A stretch of DNA of 64,000 nucleotides, from assembly GCF_002900965.1 (NCBI RefSeq), contig NZ_PJOM01000003.1, positions 124,001 through 188,000 on the forward strand. Direction: 5' to 3'. Made by a program: the position numbers and the translations under genes. Of this stretch, positions 16,410 to 27,023 are shown in pieces; positions within the stretch are counted from its first letter, which is position 1; every line of letters starts with the position of its first letter. A model generated the notes under the pieces. It did not search any database. It saw only the letters and a list, made by a program, of their open reading frames with translations, and was not told where the DNA came from. This DNA is from Pseudotabrizicola formosa. Its GTDB lineage: Bacteria; Pseudomonadota; Alphaproteobacteria; Rhodobacterales; Rhodobacteraceae.

Positions 16410-19400
16410 ATGAACCCCACGATCACCCTGAAAGCCACCGGTGACGCTTCCCGTTATGAGGAGGCACTGCAGGTTGTTCTTGACCGTCCCAGCGTGGTCA
16501 CGCTGCAGCTTGATCCGGCGCAGGTGCAGGCGTTCAGGCGGTCGGGCAGCGATCTGGTTCTGATACTGAAGGATGGCACGACCTTTACCATCAAAGATTT
16601 CTACGTTGTCGATGCCGAAGGTGAGCGCAACGATCTTGTGCTGGTTGACGGCGATGGCGTCGTCTGGTGGGCACAGTACAGCGGCCCTGATGCCATGTTC
16701 GAGCTTGCCGAAATCGAGCGCGGGGTCGCCCCGATTGCCTCGGGCTTTTTTGGCGGTGGCCCGTTGCTTGCTGCACTTGCGGGCGGCGCTGCGGTGCTTG
16801 GTGGCCTTGGGGGGGACTCTCGCCCCGCCCTGGAGCCTGACAGCGCCGAAGTGCAAGAGGCCGGTGTGGAACCAGGCGGCAATGATGCCTTTGCGGGTGT
16901 TGCTTCGGCCGTCGGCGATGTGTTGGCGAATGATCGCGGCAATGGCACCACATTGGAAATCACGGGCGTAGCATTGGACGGTGCAGTTGCCGCGCCTGGC
17001 ACCGCGCTGGCCGGAACTTACGGGTCGCTGGTGTTGCAGGCTGACGGCACCTGGGCCTATACGCTCGACAATGCGCTGGCTGCCACTCAGGCGCTTGCGG
17101 TGGGGCAGCAGGGGACCGAGGTCTTTACCTACACGGTGTCGGATGGTCGCGGCGGTACGATCAGCTCGACTTTGACGATCGTGGTGACAGGTACCAATGA
17201 CCTGCCAGTGGTTGAGACGTCTCTCAGTGACCTGTCCGGCGCTGTGACCGAAGCCGGAGGGCTGAACAACGGCACACCCGGCGTGCCGGAGGTTGCCGGC
17301 CAGCTGGTTTCCACCGATCCCGACACAGGCGCGACGGCCGTCTGGACCATCGAGGGTGAAAGCGATGCGCGCTATGGCAGCTTTACACTGACCCCGGAAG
17401 GTGAGTGGCGTTTTGTATTGGACAATGATTTGTCCGCGACCCAATCGCTGGCAGAGGGCGAAGAGGTGACACTGACCTACCCGGTGCGGGTCACGGATGA
17501 ACATGGTGCATACACCTCGGTTGTCGTGACAATCACAGTGACCGGGGCTGCCGATACCGTGGTGATTGTCGGGGCAACGACGGGCACGGTGAGCGAGGCC
17601 GGGGGCGTGGACAACGCAAGCCCCGGTACAGCGACAGCGGCCGGTCAGCTGGTCGTGGACGATCCGGATGACGGCACGACGGCCTTCGAGATGCCGACCA
17701 ATCTGGAGGGCACCTTCGGCACCTTCAGCTTTGACCCCATGACCGGGAACTGGGGGTATACCCTCGACAACAGCCGGGCCGCCACACAGGCGCTGGTGGA
17801 GGGGCAGATCGCGACGGATGTTCTGACTGTTGAAAGTCTCGACGGCGCGGCCACCCAGCAGATCACCGTCACGGTGACCGGCACCAATGACGTGCCGGTT
17901 GTAAGCGATGGCAGCGGATCTGTGACAGAAGATGTCGCTGTTGCCGGAGGCGACCTGGTCACAGGCGGAACGCTGACAATCACTGATGCGGATGCCGGCG
18001 AGTCCCTGTTTGACCCGGCGAGCCTGACGTTCACGGGCGGCAGCCATGGCGGCGCGGCCCTTGGCGTGGTTGTGGTTGATGCCAACGGGCTGTGGACCTA
18101 CCGGGTGGACAACAGTCTGGCTGAGGTGCAGACGCTGAACAGTGGTGAGTCGTTGACCGAAACCTGGACCGTGGCTTCGGCTGACGGAACCGCGACCTCG
18201 ACCATCACCGTGACCATCAACGGCACCAATGACGTGCCCGTGGTGTCCAACGGCACCGGGTCGGTGACCGAAGATGTTGCTGTCGCAGACGGCGATCTGG
18301 TGGCCAGCGGCACACTGACCATCACCGACACGGATGACGGGCAATCCACCTTTGATCCGGACAGCGTTACATTCGACGGTGTCGGAACGCCGCTGGGTAC
18401 TATTGTGGTTGATGCCAACGGGGTCTGGAGCTACCGGGTGGACAACAGTTTGCCCGAGGTGCAGTCGCTGGGCGCTGGTCAGTCGCGGACCGAGACCTGG
18501 ACCGTCCTTTCGGCGGACGGCTCGGCGACATCGACCATCACTGTCACCGTCAATGGCACCAATGACCAACCCCAGCCCCAACCGGACAGGGCCCTGATCT
18601 CGACCGGTCAGACTGCCGTGACCAATGTCGTTTCCAATGACAGCGACATCGATGCAGGCCAGACCGCGCTGTTGCAGGTTACTACGGTTGATGGTCAACC
18701 GATCGCCCCCGGCGGCAGCATCACGTTGAGCGATGGGCGCGGTACGGTCAGCCTGGACGGTCGAGGCGGCCTGAGCTTCACCCCGGGCTCGGGCGTCCTG
18801 GGTGAGATTGTTCTGCCCTATGTGATCACCGACGGCAGCGGCACTGGCACGGCGACTGCGACTGCAGACTGGGTGATCAATGTCGTCGGCGTTGATATTC
18901 TGGATGATGCCAGCCCGGACAATGCGACGGTTGGTGACAATGTGTTGGCTCAGATCGACGATCTGACCCAGGTGGTCATCAATGGTCAGGCCCCGCTGGG
19001 GGGCGGCGTGACGGGGCTGATCATCAGTGGCACCAGTGGTGAGCCCGTCGTGGTGCCGCCGGGATCGGTGACGACCGGACCTGATGGAGAATTTACGCTC
19101 ACGGCGGATCTGACGGGGCTGCCCGACGGCTTGCTCACGGTGACGATGACGGCAGAGGACGGCGCCGGCAACGTCGTCACGACGACGGATACCATCCTGA
19201 AGGATACGGTGACCACGGTTGAAATTGACCCGATGCTGGTGGTGAATGGCGAAGTGCCGACCATCACGGGCACTGCCGAGGTCGGCGCGACGCTGACCGT
19301 GACCATCGGGTCGAACGACCCGGTTACGCTTGTCGTCGGGCCGACAGGGCTTTGGAGCGTGACACCCGCAACCCCTCTGCCAGAGGGTGATGTGACCGTC

Positions 19401-22400
19401 AGCGTGTCTGCCGAAGATCCTTATGGCAACACCGACTCAGCTCTGCGCACTCTGTCCGGCCTTGAGCTTGCAGACAATGAGCCGATTGAGCCGGAACATG
19501 TGACGGTCTTTGAATCCGGCCTGTCCGGCGGGTCCGCCCCCGGAACGCAGCCAACGGTGGCAAACTCTGCCTTCACCCTTGAGGCCAACCTTTCCGGGCT
19601 GGATAGAATTGTGATCGGCGGGGCAGTGACGGGTGGCACCATCACGGGCGGCACATCGATTCTGGCGGCAGACCTGCTTGCAGCCTCTTCCGGCGCGCCT
19701 GTTATGGCACCGACTGCTTACGGTACGATGGTCATCACCGGGTACAACCCGGTAACCGGCGTGGTCAGTTACAGCTATACCCTGACGGCCGCCCAGAGCC
19801 ACGCGAGCGCCGACGGGAACAATCTGTTGCGTGAAAGCATCCAGATTGCCGTAATCGAAACCGATGGCGACACACGGATTGATACCCTGGTCGCTGCCGT
19901 GGTCGATGATGTGCCGCTGACACCGCCCGCACCGTCTGACCTGATCCTGGCCGAAAGTGCCAGCGTCAACCGTCCTGCCGCGACCGGGCTGCTGGCCGAT
20001 GCCTTTTTGGGCGCCGACGGCGGTCAGGTGCATCAGATCATCTACACTGACCGTGCCGGGGTGACACAGACCTCGACGCTGACAACGGGCGGCACCGTGA
20101 CGGTGGAGACCCAGAGTGGCACCCTGCAGGTCTTTGCCGATGGCGCATGGACCTATGCCGCCTTGGCAACGGTCAGCCATGTGCAACCTGATAACGACAC
20201 TGAACTGCAGGACAACTTCAGCTTTACCGTCATCGACCGTGATGGTGACATCTCTGCCCAAGTCGAACAGCAGATCATCGTGACCGATACCGTACCAGCG
20301 ATCGGAACCCCTGCGCCCGCCACGGTCGACGAAGCAAACCTGCCGCTGGGAAGCGGGCCCAATCCGGGCGCGCTGACCGTCAGCGGCAGTCTGAATCTGA
20401 CCCCCGGCGCAGACAGCTTTGACACAAGCCTGTCCGATGCGATCGGTTTGCCGGATGGGGTGACCGAGCTGACATCGGGTGGCCTTCCGGTCAGCACCAG
20501 CTGGAACGCAGCAACTCGGACCCTCACGGGGACTGTCAGCGACGGCAGCAGCACCGAAACGGTCTTTACCCTCGCCTTGACCAATGCCACGGAAGCAAAC
20601 GCGGGCTATGTGTTTACCCTTGCGCGCCCGATTGACCATTCCGGCACGGGCGAGATGGTGCTGAACTTCGGCGTCACGGTCACCGACAGCGATGGCGACA
20701 GTGATACGGACAGTATTCTGATCACCGTGCAGGACGATGTGCCGACCGCCAGCTTTGCCCGGACAATTCCCGAGGATGGCAGTACCACCTTCAACACCTC
20801 TGCTGATGCGACGCCTGACAATACAACCATCGCCGAAGCAACGTCGACGCTGCCCAACCCTGCGGGGGGCATGGACTATATCATCCCGCATGGCGTGGTG
20901 ACGGTGAACGTCGATGGCACCATCACCTACACACCGGCGGCCAATTTCAGCGGCACGGATACCTTTACCTATACCACCAACGATGGTGGGACGGCTTCCA
21001 CCACCACGGTCACCATGACCGTAACCCCGGTCGCCGACGCGCCCGGTTTCACCCGGGATGCTGATCGCGTCGCAACGCTTGAAGATACCGCTGTGGCATT
21101 GGGGCTGAACGTTCCGGCGATTGTCGATCTTGCCACCAGCCCGGGCAACAACGCAGCGTCAGAGCGTCTTGGCGTGATCACCCTGACCGGCATTCCGGCA
21201 GGAACGGTCGTGTCCATTCCGGGCGGGGACCCTGCCACCTATACCGTCGTGTCGGGAACCCCGGTGACGATTCTGCTGACCGACCAGCCCAGTGTCAGCT
21301 GGGCCACCGGCATCTTGTCGATGACGGCAGCGCAGTTTGAAACCCTAACGTTGACTCCGCCGCCACACAGTTCGGCAAACTTTACCGTGAACGCCTCCGT
21401 CACCAGCTACGAAGTCGATGCTGACGGTGCGCAACTGTCCGGCGTGGCCGGCGCGACGACAAGCACGTCGGTCCAGGTGGTGGTGCAGGCAGTCACAGAT
21501 GACGTCCAGCTGTCCTACAATGCCACGGGGGCGTTGATCGACACTCAGGAACGCCCTGTTTCCATCGTTTATGACGCGACCGGCGGCGTGGGCGGACGCC
21601 CTCTGGCAAGTGCGACGCTGAGCGAAGACGGGCGTTTCAACCTGTCAAGCCTGCTGTCTGCAAGCTTCCTCGACACTGATGGCAGCGAGGTGCGCAGCCT
21701 CCTCATCACCAATTCCGGCCCGCAGTCGATTGTTGTCGGCAACACCGAAGTCGGGCCTGGGACCTCGCTCCTCATTCCGGCACCGGGACTTTCCACGTCG
21801 GTCAGCGGATTTCCCGAAATCCTGATCGGTGGAACCGCGCATTTCAGTGGTGACCTGACAGGAATTTCGGTCACGATGATCGCGCAGGACTGGGACGCCG
21901 ACGGATATCTGAACAGCGGATTGCTTGTGCCCGGAAATGCTTTGGGTGTGTCGGAAGCCGATACCACCAACAACTCGGTCTACCTCGATCTCTATGTCCT
22001 GCCGGTTGCCAATGATGTCGCGGTAGCCAATGTCACCACTGCCGAAGACACTTCGGTCAACTTCCTGGCCGGGGTCACCTTGGTCGACACCAGCACCGGA
22101 AGCGGCGGACAGGAGGTGATCACAGAGGTCAGGTTCCTGGTGCCCGATATGTGGACCGTGACCGCACCTGCCGCCGACGCCTCGGTTTTCGTCACCTCTG
22201 TGGATGGGGCTACCGGTGCATATGTCATCACATTCACTAGCGGCACGCAGGCCGAGCGCGAGGCCGTGCTGGATGGTTTCACCATTCTGCCACCCGCCCA
22301 CAGCAGCGCTGACAGCACCTTGAACCTGACGATCACCACCCAGGACACGGCAACGGTCGCGGGTGTCACGGAAGTTGCCACCAGCACGGCAGACTATCCG

Positions 22401-25400
22401 CTGACGATCACGGTCACCCCGGTAGCAGAACAGATCGGCGCTGACAGTGACGGCAATGCTCAGCCGGATCTGACCATGATGCCGAGCCACGCCTATGTGA
22501 CGCCCGGCGCGGAAGATTCCTGGTTCACGCTCGGGACGGAAGGCCTCTTCCGCATGACCGACGGCTGGGCAAATGAAGATGCAGATGGCTCAGAGGCCAC
22601 CTGTGCCCGGCTGACTCCCCAACTGATCAGCGGCGATGGAAGCGACGCCAGTGCCATCGGCTCTCGGTTCCAATGGGTTGACGGCGGTGTGACGCAGACG
22701 GTCACGTTTACTGGCACGGCGATCGACGTACCTGTCGGGGCATTGGACACATTGCGTTTCATGGCAGCGCCCGATTTTTCGGGCGAGTTCCGCATCAACG
22801 TGCAGGCCTACACGGTGGATACCGATCCGGACAGCGGGGCCGAAGTGTCAGCGGTCGGTGGCAGTGCGGTGCTGAGCAACCTGTTGATCCTGCCGGTTGC
22901 CGATGATGTCACCCTGACGATCAACGCGCGTGTTTTCGGCACCGAGGATACATCAATTCCGCTGTCGATCCGCCCGTCCAGCACGGACCCATCCGAGCTC
23001 TTTACGGTCACCATCGACCGCATCCCGGCGGGAGCGGTTTTGACATATAATGGTGTCCCTCAGACCATCGTTCCAGATCCGGATCTTGCCGGCTTCGGTC
23101 GCGTCGTGATCGAGGCGTTCGACTCCAACCTGCCGACCAGCATCACGCCGCCCTTGAACAGCAACCTTGATTTCTCGTTGCGCGTTTCTGCGGAGTCTGT
23201 CGACACCACCCTGATCAATGGAGTCAGCTATTCCAGTACCTCCGAAACCAAGAGTCTGACACTGGATGTTTCGGTCAAAGGCGCGGCGGATCCGGTCAGC
23301 ATCACGCCCTTTGCGGCAACCTATGACGAAGCTGCGCTGGACGCAGGCTCCAGATCGGTGCTGCTGTCCGATCTGTTCAGCGTCACCATGCTGGATGCCG
23401 ACGGTTCGGAAACGCTCACCATGCGTGTCACCGGATTGCCGGAGGGCTTTGCCTTGGCAGGTGGCACGCTGCTCAACCCGCTGGAGACCGGTGATGCGCG
23501 CGTCTGGGTGATGAATGCGGCCCAGATGAGCATCGCCAGTGTGACCGTGCCGCCAAACTATAGTGGCACGACGACATTCAACGTCGTGCCTGTGACGACC
23601 GAGAATGACGGCAATTCCCTGACCGGGGCTGCCCAGCCTGTCAGCTTCAGTGTAACGCCGTCACCAGAGGCGACGGTGGCGATCACAACGGTTGTCGTCG
23701 AGGACGTGTTGACCTCCCTGGGGTTTGGCATTGTGCATCAAGGCAACGGTGGTGCGCTGGATACCGACGAGACTGTGGCCGCGGTGCGGATCTCTGTTTC
23801 AGATACGGTGGCAGAGGGCTACAGCCTGTACCTCGGCGACCCGGCCCAACTGTTGTCGGAATTCGGTTTGACCATCGTCACTGAAGGCGGGGTGGATTAT
23901 TACGCCCTAAGCCCGGCGGAGGCGGCGACATTGATGGTGCAGGCGGCTCCGCATCGGGATGGACCGCTTGGGACACTGCCGATCCAGTATCAGATCACCG
24001 ATCCGGGCGATGGCAGCGTGGCCCCTGTGACGAGTGAGTGGCAGGTGCGTGACTTTGCGCTGACGGCAACTCCGGTGACAGATCAGCCCAATCTGGCGCT
24101 GGATGGCGCGACGGGTACGTCCGAAGGGTTCGATTTCACTCTGGATGCGGTCACCGTCGCAGGCCCGGGTCTGGTGACGCTTACGACCACCCTGTCGTCA
24201 CCCGATGCGGATGGAAGCGAAAAGGCCATCCGCGTGATCGTAGAAGGTGTGCCATCGGGCGTGTCGCTTGTCGATGGCGCGGCCATTGGTCCGAACACCT
24301 GGCTGATTGTGCTGGAAGGTACCGCAGCTTTGCCCATCACCGGCGCGGGCGGGATTTCGCTGCCGCTGACCTTTGAGATCGGACAAAATGCGGGCAACCT
24401 TACCGCGGTGCCGATTACGATTACTGTGCAGGTGCAGGACCGTGGTGATGAGCCAGCGGCGGCCACTGCCGTGCGGTCAGACAGTGTAACCTGGCAGTTG
24501 ACCTCGACCTTTGCCGGGACCGGTGATGCCGACCCGGCCGTCATCGACCTGTGGGCGTTCAGGGACCCTGCGGCGCAGGAAGACAGCGGCTTTCTGCTGG
24601 CCGATATGGTGACCGCGCAGGTGACTGCGCAAACCAGCCAACCGAACATTCTGACGGTGATGATCACTGATCTGCCGGCGGGAACGGGTATCAGCGGCAT
24701 GGTCCGTACCGTGATCAATGGCGTGGAAAGCTGGACGGCATCGGTCACGACGGCGCCTGGCGATACGCCAGAACAGGTTCAGGCGAAACTTGTGACATTG
24801 CTGGAATCGATCAGCATCACACCGCCTGCAAACAGCAACGTCAACAACACTGCCGGTTTCACCTTTGATGTGCGGCTGACGACAGCCGTACAGGGGGGCA
24901 ATGTCTACGAGTCTGCCGAAATAGCGAACCCGCCGATCGCGGTGGAGCCGGTCACCGATCCGGCCCCGATCGCAATTGTGCTGGGTGCAGCGGACAGTGA
25001 TGGCCGTCTGACCGAATCCGACACAATGGTACCTTTCACCATCACGGTGGGCACCGGGGCGGATGGCGCTTGGGCCAGCACCGTGGACGGGCAGCTGTAC
25101 CTGACGATAGATGCCTCGCCGCTTGATATGGCCGGGGGGACGCTGACCGGGCCGGATGGCACCTATTTGCTCCAAAGCGTGACCGGCGTGGCCGGTGTGC
25201 CGAACGGCCTGTATTATGTGGTTCCGGGCGTCACGATCGGTGCACCGATTGACCTGACCTATACCCCGCCTGGCGCTCTGATCGAGGGGTCGCTCAGTGT
25301 GAACGCATGGGTCCAGAACCTGGAGACGGGGGCTGCCGCCCCCGTGACCTCGACCGGCAGCGTGGTTTTGCCGGTGCAGATCAGCAATGATGGTGTGGTG

Positions 25401-26894
25401 GTCAACAGCCCCGCCGTTACCGGGCAGGAAGCCCCGGATGCCACCAATGCTTCTCTGGTGCAGCTGACCGGATTGTCGGTCGCGCTTGTTGATGCCGACG
25501 GGTCAGAAACCATCCGTTCGATCCTGTTGTCGGACCTGCCGGAAGGGTTCATCGTCTTTACCGGAACCAGCCCGACAGACGCCAGCCTTGCATCACTGGC
25601 CAGCAATGCGGGCGGCACCGGTGGGACCAACACCTGGGTTCTGGCAGCGGATGGTGCGCCCCTTCCTGCCTATGTCGCGATCCTGCCCCCGGTGAACTGG
25701 AGCGGCACCCTGCCGGGCGGCGATGGGGCAGGCAACGGATTGACCCTGATTGTCACGTCAGGCGAGACAGCTTTGCCGACGCCGCAGGTTCAGGCCATTC
25801 CTTTGGGTTCGGTGACCATCACTCCCGTGGCCAATGGTCTGACACTGGATACGACGAATGCGTTCGGAACCGAGGGCACCATCATATCGCTGAACCTCAA
25901 CGCGTCGATGGTGGATGCTCAGGATGTGTCGGTCGCCGGTGCGCCCGATGCATCGCAGGAGACGGTGACGCTGGAAATCGCGGGCCTTGGTCAATATGCG
26001 GCCTTCTACAACGGCAGCACCCTGCGCACCAACGGTGTCAGCTATGATGGGGACAGTGATACCTACACCCTGACCGGATTGTCTCAGGCGGAGTTGGACA
26101 ATCTGGGCTTTGTGCAGGCCATTGCCGCGATCACTGATGGACCTGTCCAGGTCCGAGCCTGGACGGTGGACGGCAGCGATGTTTCTGCTCCGGTCGATGG
26201 GGTGCTGGTGCTCAATCTGACGGCGCAACTGGGGACGACGGGGGCAAACCGGCTGATCTGGACCGGAGAGCTTATCAATGCCGGGGCGGGGGAGGATACG
26301 ATCCACATCCGTTACGGCGAAAACCTGACCGGAGCCGCCCTGGCCTCCAATCTGCGCAACATCGAAGTTCTGGACCTGTTGGTTGCAGGAAGCAACAGCA
26401 TTGCCGACCTGACCCCAGATCAGGTCAAGCAGATGATCGGCACCGGCTCCAGCTTGATCATCCGGGGCACCGACGAAGATCTGGTCACCCTTTCGGGCGA
26501 TTGGACCAATATCGGTGGTGGTGCCTACACCGGGCTGCTTGCAGGTGGTTCGACGGTCACATTGACGCTCGAGGGCGGCGTTGTATCAGAAACCTCGCCC
26601 ATGATGGTGGCCGGGATGATGTCCTTCGCGGCATTTGATGATGCATCAGACAGCTTTGGCCTTGCTTCGCTGGACGACCAGCCCGAGGCAGACGCCGAAC
26701 CTGCGGCAACCCAAGACCCCGTGACCGAAGCCGAGCTGTTCACCACCACCACGACCGATCTGGCGATGCTGCTGCCCGAGGAGGAGGAAGCCGGACCATC
26801 GGGTGGATTGGCCGATGACGGCGGGTGGGAGTCGACAACGTCCGGGACCTTGCTGAGCCAGACGCTGGAAGACGACCTGTTGCAACACGCCTGA
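16410..26894 (+). CDS. Giant BapA-like type I secreted adhesin with VCBS repeats
   Basis: A 3,494-residue surface protein, predicted to leave the cell through the secretion genes just downstream and to mediate adhesion or biofilm formation. Residues 1-125 match the BapA/LapF prefix-like module (strands RSGSDLVLILKDG, NDLVLVDGDGVVWW, then a Gly/Ala-rich hydrophobic stretch). Five VCBS-type modules of about 112 residues follow, closed by GTND or similar at about 261, 378, 490, 604 and 715. Ig-like modules lie at about 830-1010, a tandem-95-like module near 1490-1540, then long ~200-residue repeats ending in PVAD/PVTD motifs. The C-terminal ~200 residues (EVLDLLVAGSNSIADLTPDQVKQM) look like the secretion-signal region of such adhesins. 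No run of RTX nonapeptides is present. The start has AGGA seven bases upstream. Confidence 0.92.
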   Translation: MNPTITLKATGDASRYEEALQVVLDRPSVVTLQLDPAQVQAFRRSGSDLVLILKDGTTFTIKDFYVVDAEGERNDLVLVDGDGVVWWAQYSGPDAMFELAEIERGVAPIASGFFGGGPLLAALAGGAAVLGGLGGDSRPALEPDSAEVQEAGVEPGGNDAFAGVASAVGDVLANDRGNGTTLEITGVALDGAVAAPGTALAGTYGSLVLQADGTWAYTLDNALAATQALAVGQQGTEVFTYTVSDGRGGTISSTLTIVVTGTNDLPVVETSLSDLSGAVTEAGGLNNGTPGVPEVAGQLVSTDPDTGATAVWTIEGESDARYGSFTLTPEGEWRFVLDNDLSATQSLAEGEEVTLTYPVRVTDEHGAYTSVVVTITVTGAADTVVIVGATTGTVSEAGGVDNASPGTATAAGQLVVDDPDDGTTAFEMPTNLEGTFGTFSFDPMTGNWGYTLDNSRAATQALVEGQIATDVLTVESLDGAATQQITVTVTGTNDVPVVSDGSGSVTEDVAVAGGDLVTGGTLTITDADAGESLFDPASLTFTGGSHGGAALGVVVVDANGLWTYRVDNSLAEVQTLNSGESLTETWTVASADGTATSTITVTINGTNDVPVVSNGTGSVTEDVAVADGDLVASGTLTITDTDDGQSTFDPDSVTFDGVGTPLGTIVVDANGVWSYRVDNSLPEVQSLGAGQSRTETWTVLSADGSATSTITVTVNGTNDQPQPQPDRALISTGQTAVTNVVSNDSDIDAGQTALLQVTTVDGQPIAPGGSITLSDGRGTVSLDGRGGLSFTPGSGVLGEIVLPYVITDGSGTGTATATADWVINVVGVDILDDASPDNATVGDNVLAQIDDLTQVVINGQAPLGGGVTGLIISGTSGEPVVVPPGSVTTGPDGEFTLTADLTGLPDGLLTVTMTAEDGAGNVVTTTDTILKDTVTTVEIDPMLVVNGEVPTITGTAEVGATLTVTIGSNDPVTLVVGPTGLWSVTPATPLPEGDVTVSVSAEDPYGNTDSALRTLSGLELADNEPIEPEHVTVFESGLSGGSAPGTQPTVANSAFTLEANLSGLDRIVIGGAVTGGTITGGTSILAADLLAASSGAPVMAPTAYGTMVITGYNPVTGVVSYSYTLTAAQSHASADGNNLLRESIQIAVIETDGDTRIDTLVAAVVDDVPLTPPAPSDLILAESASVNRPAATGLLADAFLGADGGQVHQIIYTDRAGVTQTSTLTTGGTVTVETQSGTLQVFADGAWTYAALATVSHVQPDNDTELQDNFSFTVIDRDGDISAQVEQQIIVTDTVPAIGTPAPATVDEANLPLGSGPNPGALTVSGSLNLTPGADSFDTSLSDAIGLPDGVTELTSGGLPVSTSWNAATRTLTGTVSDGSSTETVFTLALTNATEANAGYVFTLARPIDHSGTGEMVLNFGVTVTDSDGDSDTDSILITVQDDVPTASFARTIPEDGSTTFNTSADATPDNTTIAEATSTLPNPAGGMDYIIPHGVVTVNVDGTITYTPAANFSGTDTFTYTTNDGGTASTTTVTMTVTPVADAPGFTRDADRVATLEDTAVALGLNVPAIVDLATSPGNNAASERLGVITLTGIPAGTVVSIPGGDPATYTVVSGTPVTILLTDQPSVSWATGILSMTAAQFETLTLTPPPHSSANFTVNASVTSYEVDADGAQLSGVAGATTSTSVQVVVQAVTDDVQLSYNATGALIDTQERPVSIVYDATGGVGGRPLASATLSEDGRFNLSSLLSASFLDTDGSEVRSLLITNSGPQSIVVGNTEVGPGTSLLIPAPGLSTSVSGFPEILIGGTAHFSGDLTGISVTMIAQDWDADGYLNSGLLVPGNALGVSEADTTNNSVYLDLYVLPVANDVAVANVTTAEDTSVNFLAGVTLVDTSTGSGGQEVITEVRFLVPDMWTVTAPAADASVFVTSVDGATGAYVITFTSGTQAEREAVLDGFTILPPAHSSADSTLNLTITTQDTATVAGVTEVATSTADYPLTITVTPVAEQIGADSDGNAQPDLTMMPSHAYVTPGAEDSWFTLGTEGLFRMTDGWANEDADGSEATCARLTPQLISGDGSDASAIGSRFQWVDGGVTQTVTFTGTAIDVPVGALDTLRFMAAPDFSGEFRINVQAYTVDTDPDSGAEVSAVGGSAVLSNLLILPVADDVTLTINARVFGTEDTSIPLSIRPSSTDPSELFTVTIDRIPAGAVLTYNGVPQTIVPDPDLAGFGRVVIEAFDSNLPTSITPPLNSNLDFSLRVSAESVDTTLINGVSYSSTSETKSLTLDVSVKGAADPVSITPFAATYDEAALDAGSRSVLLSDLFSVTMLDADGSETLTMRVTGLPEGFALAGGTLLNPLETGDARVWVMNAAQMSIASVTVPPNYSGTTTFNVVPVTTENDGNSLTGAAQPVSFSVTPSPEATVAITTVVVEDVLTSLGFGIVHQGNGGALDTDETVAAVRISVSDTVAEGYSLYLGDPAQLLSEFGLTIVTEGGVDYYALSPAEAATLMVQAAPHRDGPLGTLPIQYQITDPGDGSVAPVTSEWQVRDFALTATPVTDQPNLALDGATGTSEGFDFTLDAVTVAGPGLVTLTTTLSSPDADGSEKAIRVIVEGVPSGVSLVDGAAIGPNTWLIVLEGTAALPITGAGGISLPLTFEIGQNAGNLTAVPITITVQVQDRGDEPAAATAVRSDSVTWQLTSTFAGTGDADPAVIDLWAFRDPAAQEDSGFLLADMVTAQVTAQTSQPNILTVMITDLPAGTGISGMVRTVINGVESWTASVTTAPGDTPEQVQAKLVTLLESISITPPANSNVNNTAGFTFDVRLTTAVQGGNVYESAEIANPPIAVEPVTDPAPIAIVLGAADSDGRLTESDTMVPFTITVGTGADGAWASTVDGQLYLTIDASPLDMAGGTLTGPDGTYLLQSVTGVAGVPNGLYYVVPGVTIGAPIDLTYTPPGALIEGSLSVNAWVQNLETGAAAPVTSTGSVVLPVQISNDGVVVNSPAVTGQEAPDATNASLVQLTGLSVALVDADGSETIRSILLSDLPEGFIVFTGTSPTDASLASLASNAGGTGGTNTWVLAADGAPLPAYVAILPPVNWSGTLPGGDGAGNGLTLIVTSGETALPTPQVQAIPLGSVTITPVANGLTLDTTNAFGTEGTIISLNLNASMVDAQDVSVAGAPDASQETVTLEIAGLGQYAAFYNGSTLRTNGVSYDGDSDTYTLTGLSQAELDNLGFVQAIAAITDGPVQVRAWTVDGSDVSAPVDGVLVLNLTAQLGTTGANRLIWTGELINAGAGEDTIHIRYGENLTGAALASNLRNIEVLDLLVAGSNSIADLTPDQVKQMIGTGSSLIIRGTDEDLVTLSGDWTNIGGGAYTGLLAGGSTVTLTLEGGVVSETSPMMVAGMMSFAAFDDASDSFGLASLDDQPEADAEPAATQDPVTEAELFTTTTTDLAMLLPEEEEAGPSGGLADDGGWESTTSGTLLSQTLEDDLLQHA
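17878..18551 (+). repeat. Two near-duplicate VCBS modules inside the adhesin gene
   Basis: Units at about 17878-18218 and 18219-18551 are clearly similar at DNA level. For example, both contain GTGGTTGATGCCAACGGG and CTACCGGGTGGACAACAGT, and the two copies of the second string end in closely related codons. Other modules of the protein are related only at protein level, so this pair looks like a more recent duplication. Confidence 0.75.
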
Positions 26895-26907
26895 CGCAAC
26901 GCCTGAG

Positions 26908-26931
26908 CGCTGCCCCTGTCTGGGGGCAGCG
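26908..26931 (+). terminator. Hairpin between adhesin and exporter genes
   Basis: A 9-bp perfect stem (26908-26916 with 26923-26931, 6-nt loop) starts 14 bases past the adhesin stop. No T tract follows. It may stabilise the adhesin mRNA or let only part of the transcription continue into the exporter genes. Confidence 0.45.
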
Positions 26932-27023
26932 GCTTGGTAGAGGGGAATGGGTGTGCCGCTCCCGACCAGATTGGAATGGTCCCGGTGCCGGTTGTTTTCC
27001 GGTATCGGGTGGAACAAACAAAG

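Noticed and set aside
16200-18698. Minus-strand open frame of 832 codons
   Set aside because: Antisense to the adhesin; its apparent repeats are the reverse complement of the VCBS modules.
16410-26894. RTX toxin
   Set aside because: No run of GGxGxDxLx nonapeptides and no toxin domain; only one loosely similar GAGEDTI stretch near the C-terminus. BapA-like adhesin fits better.
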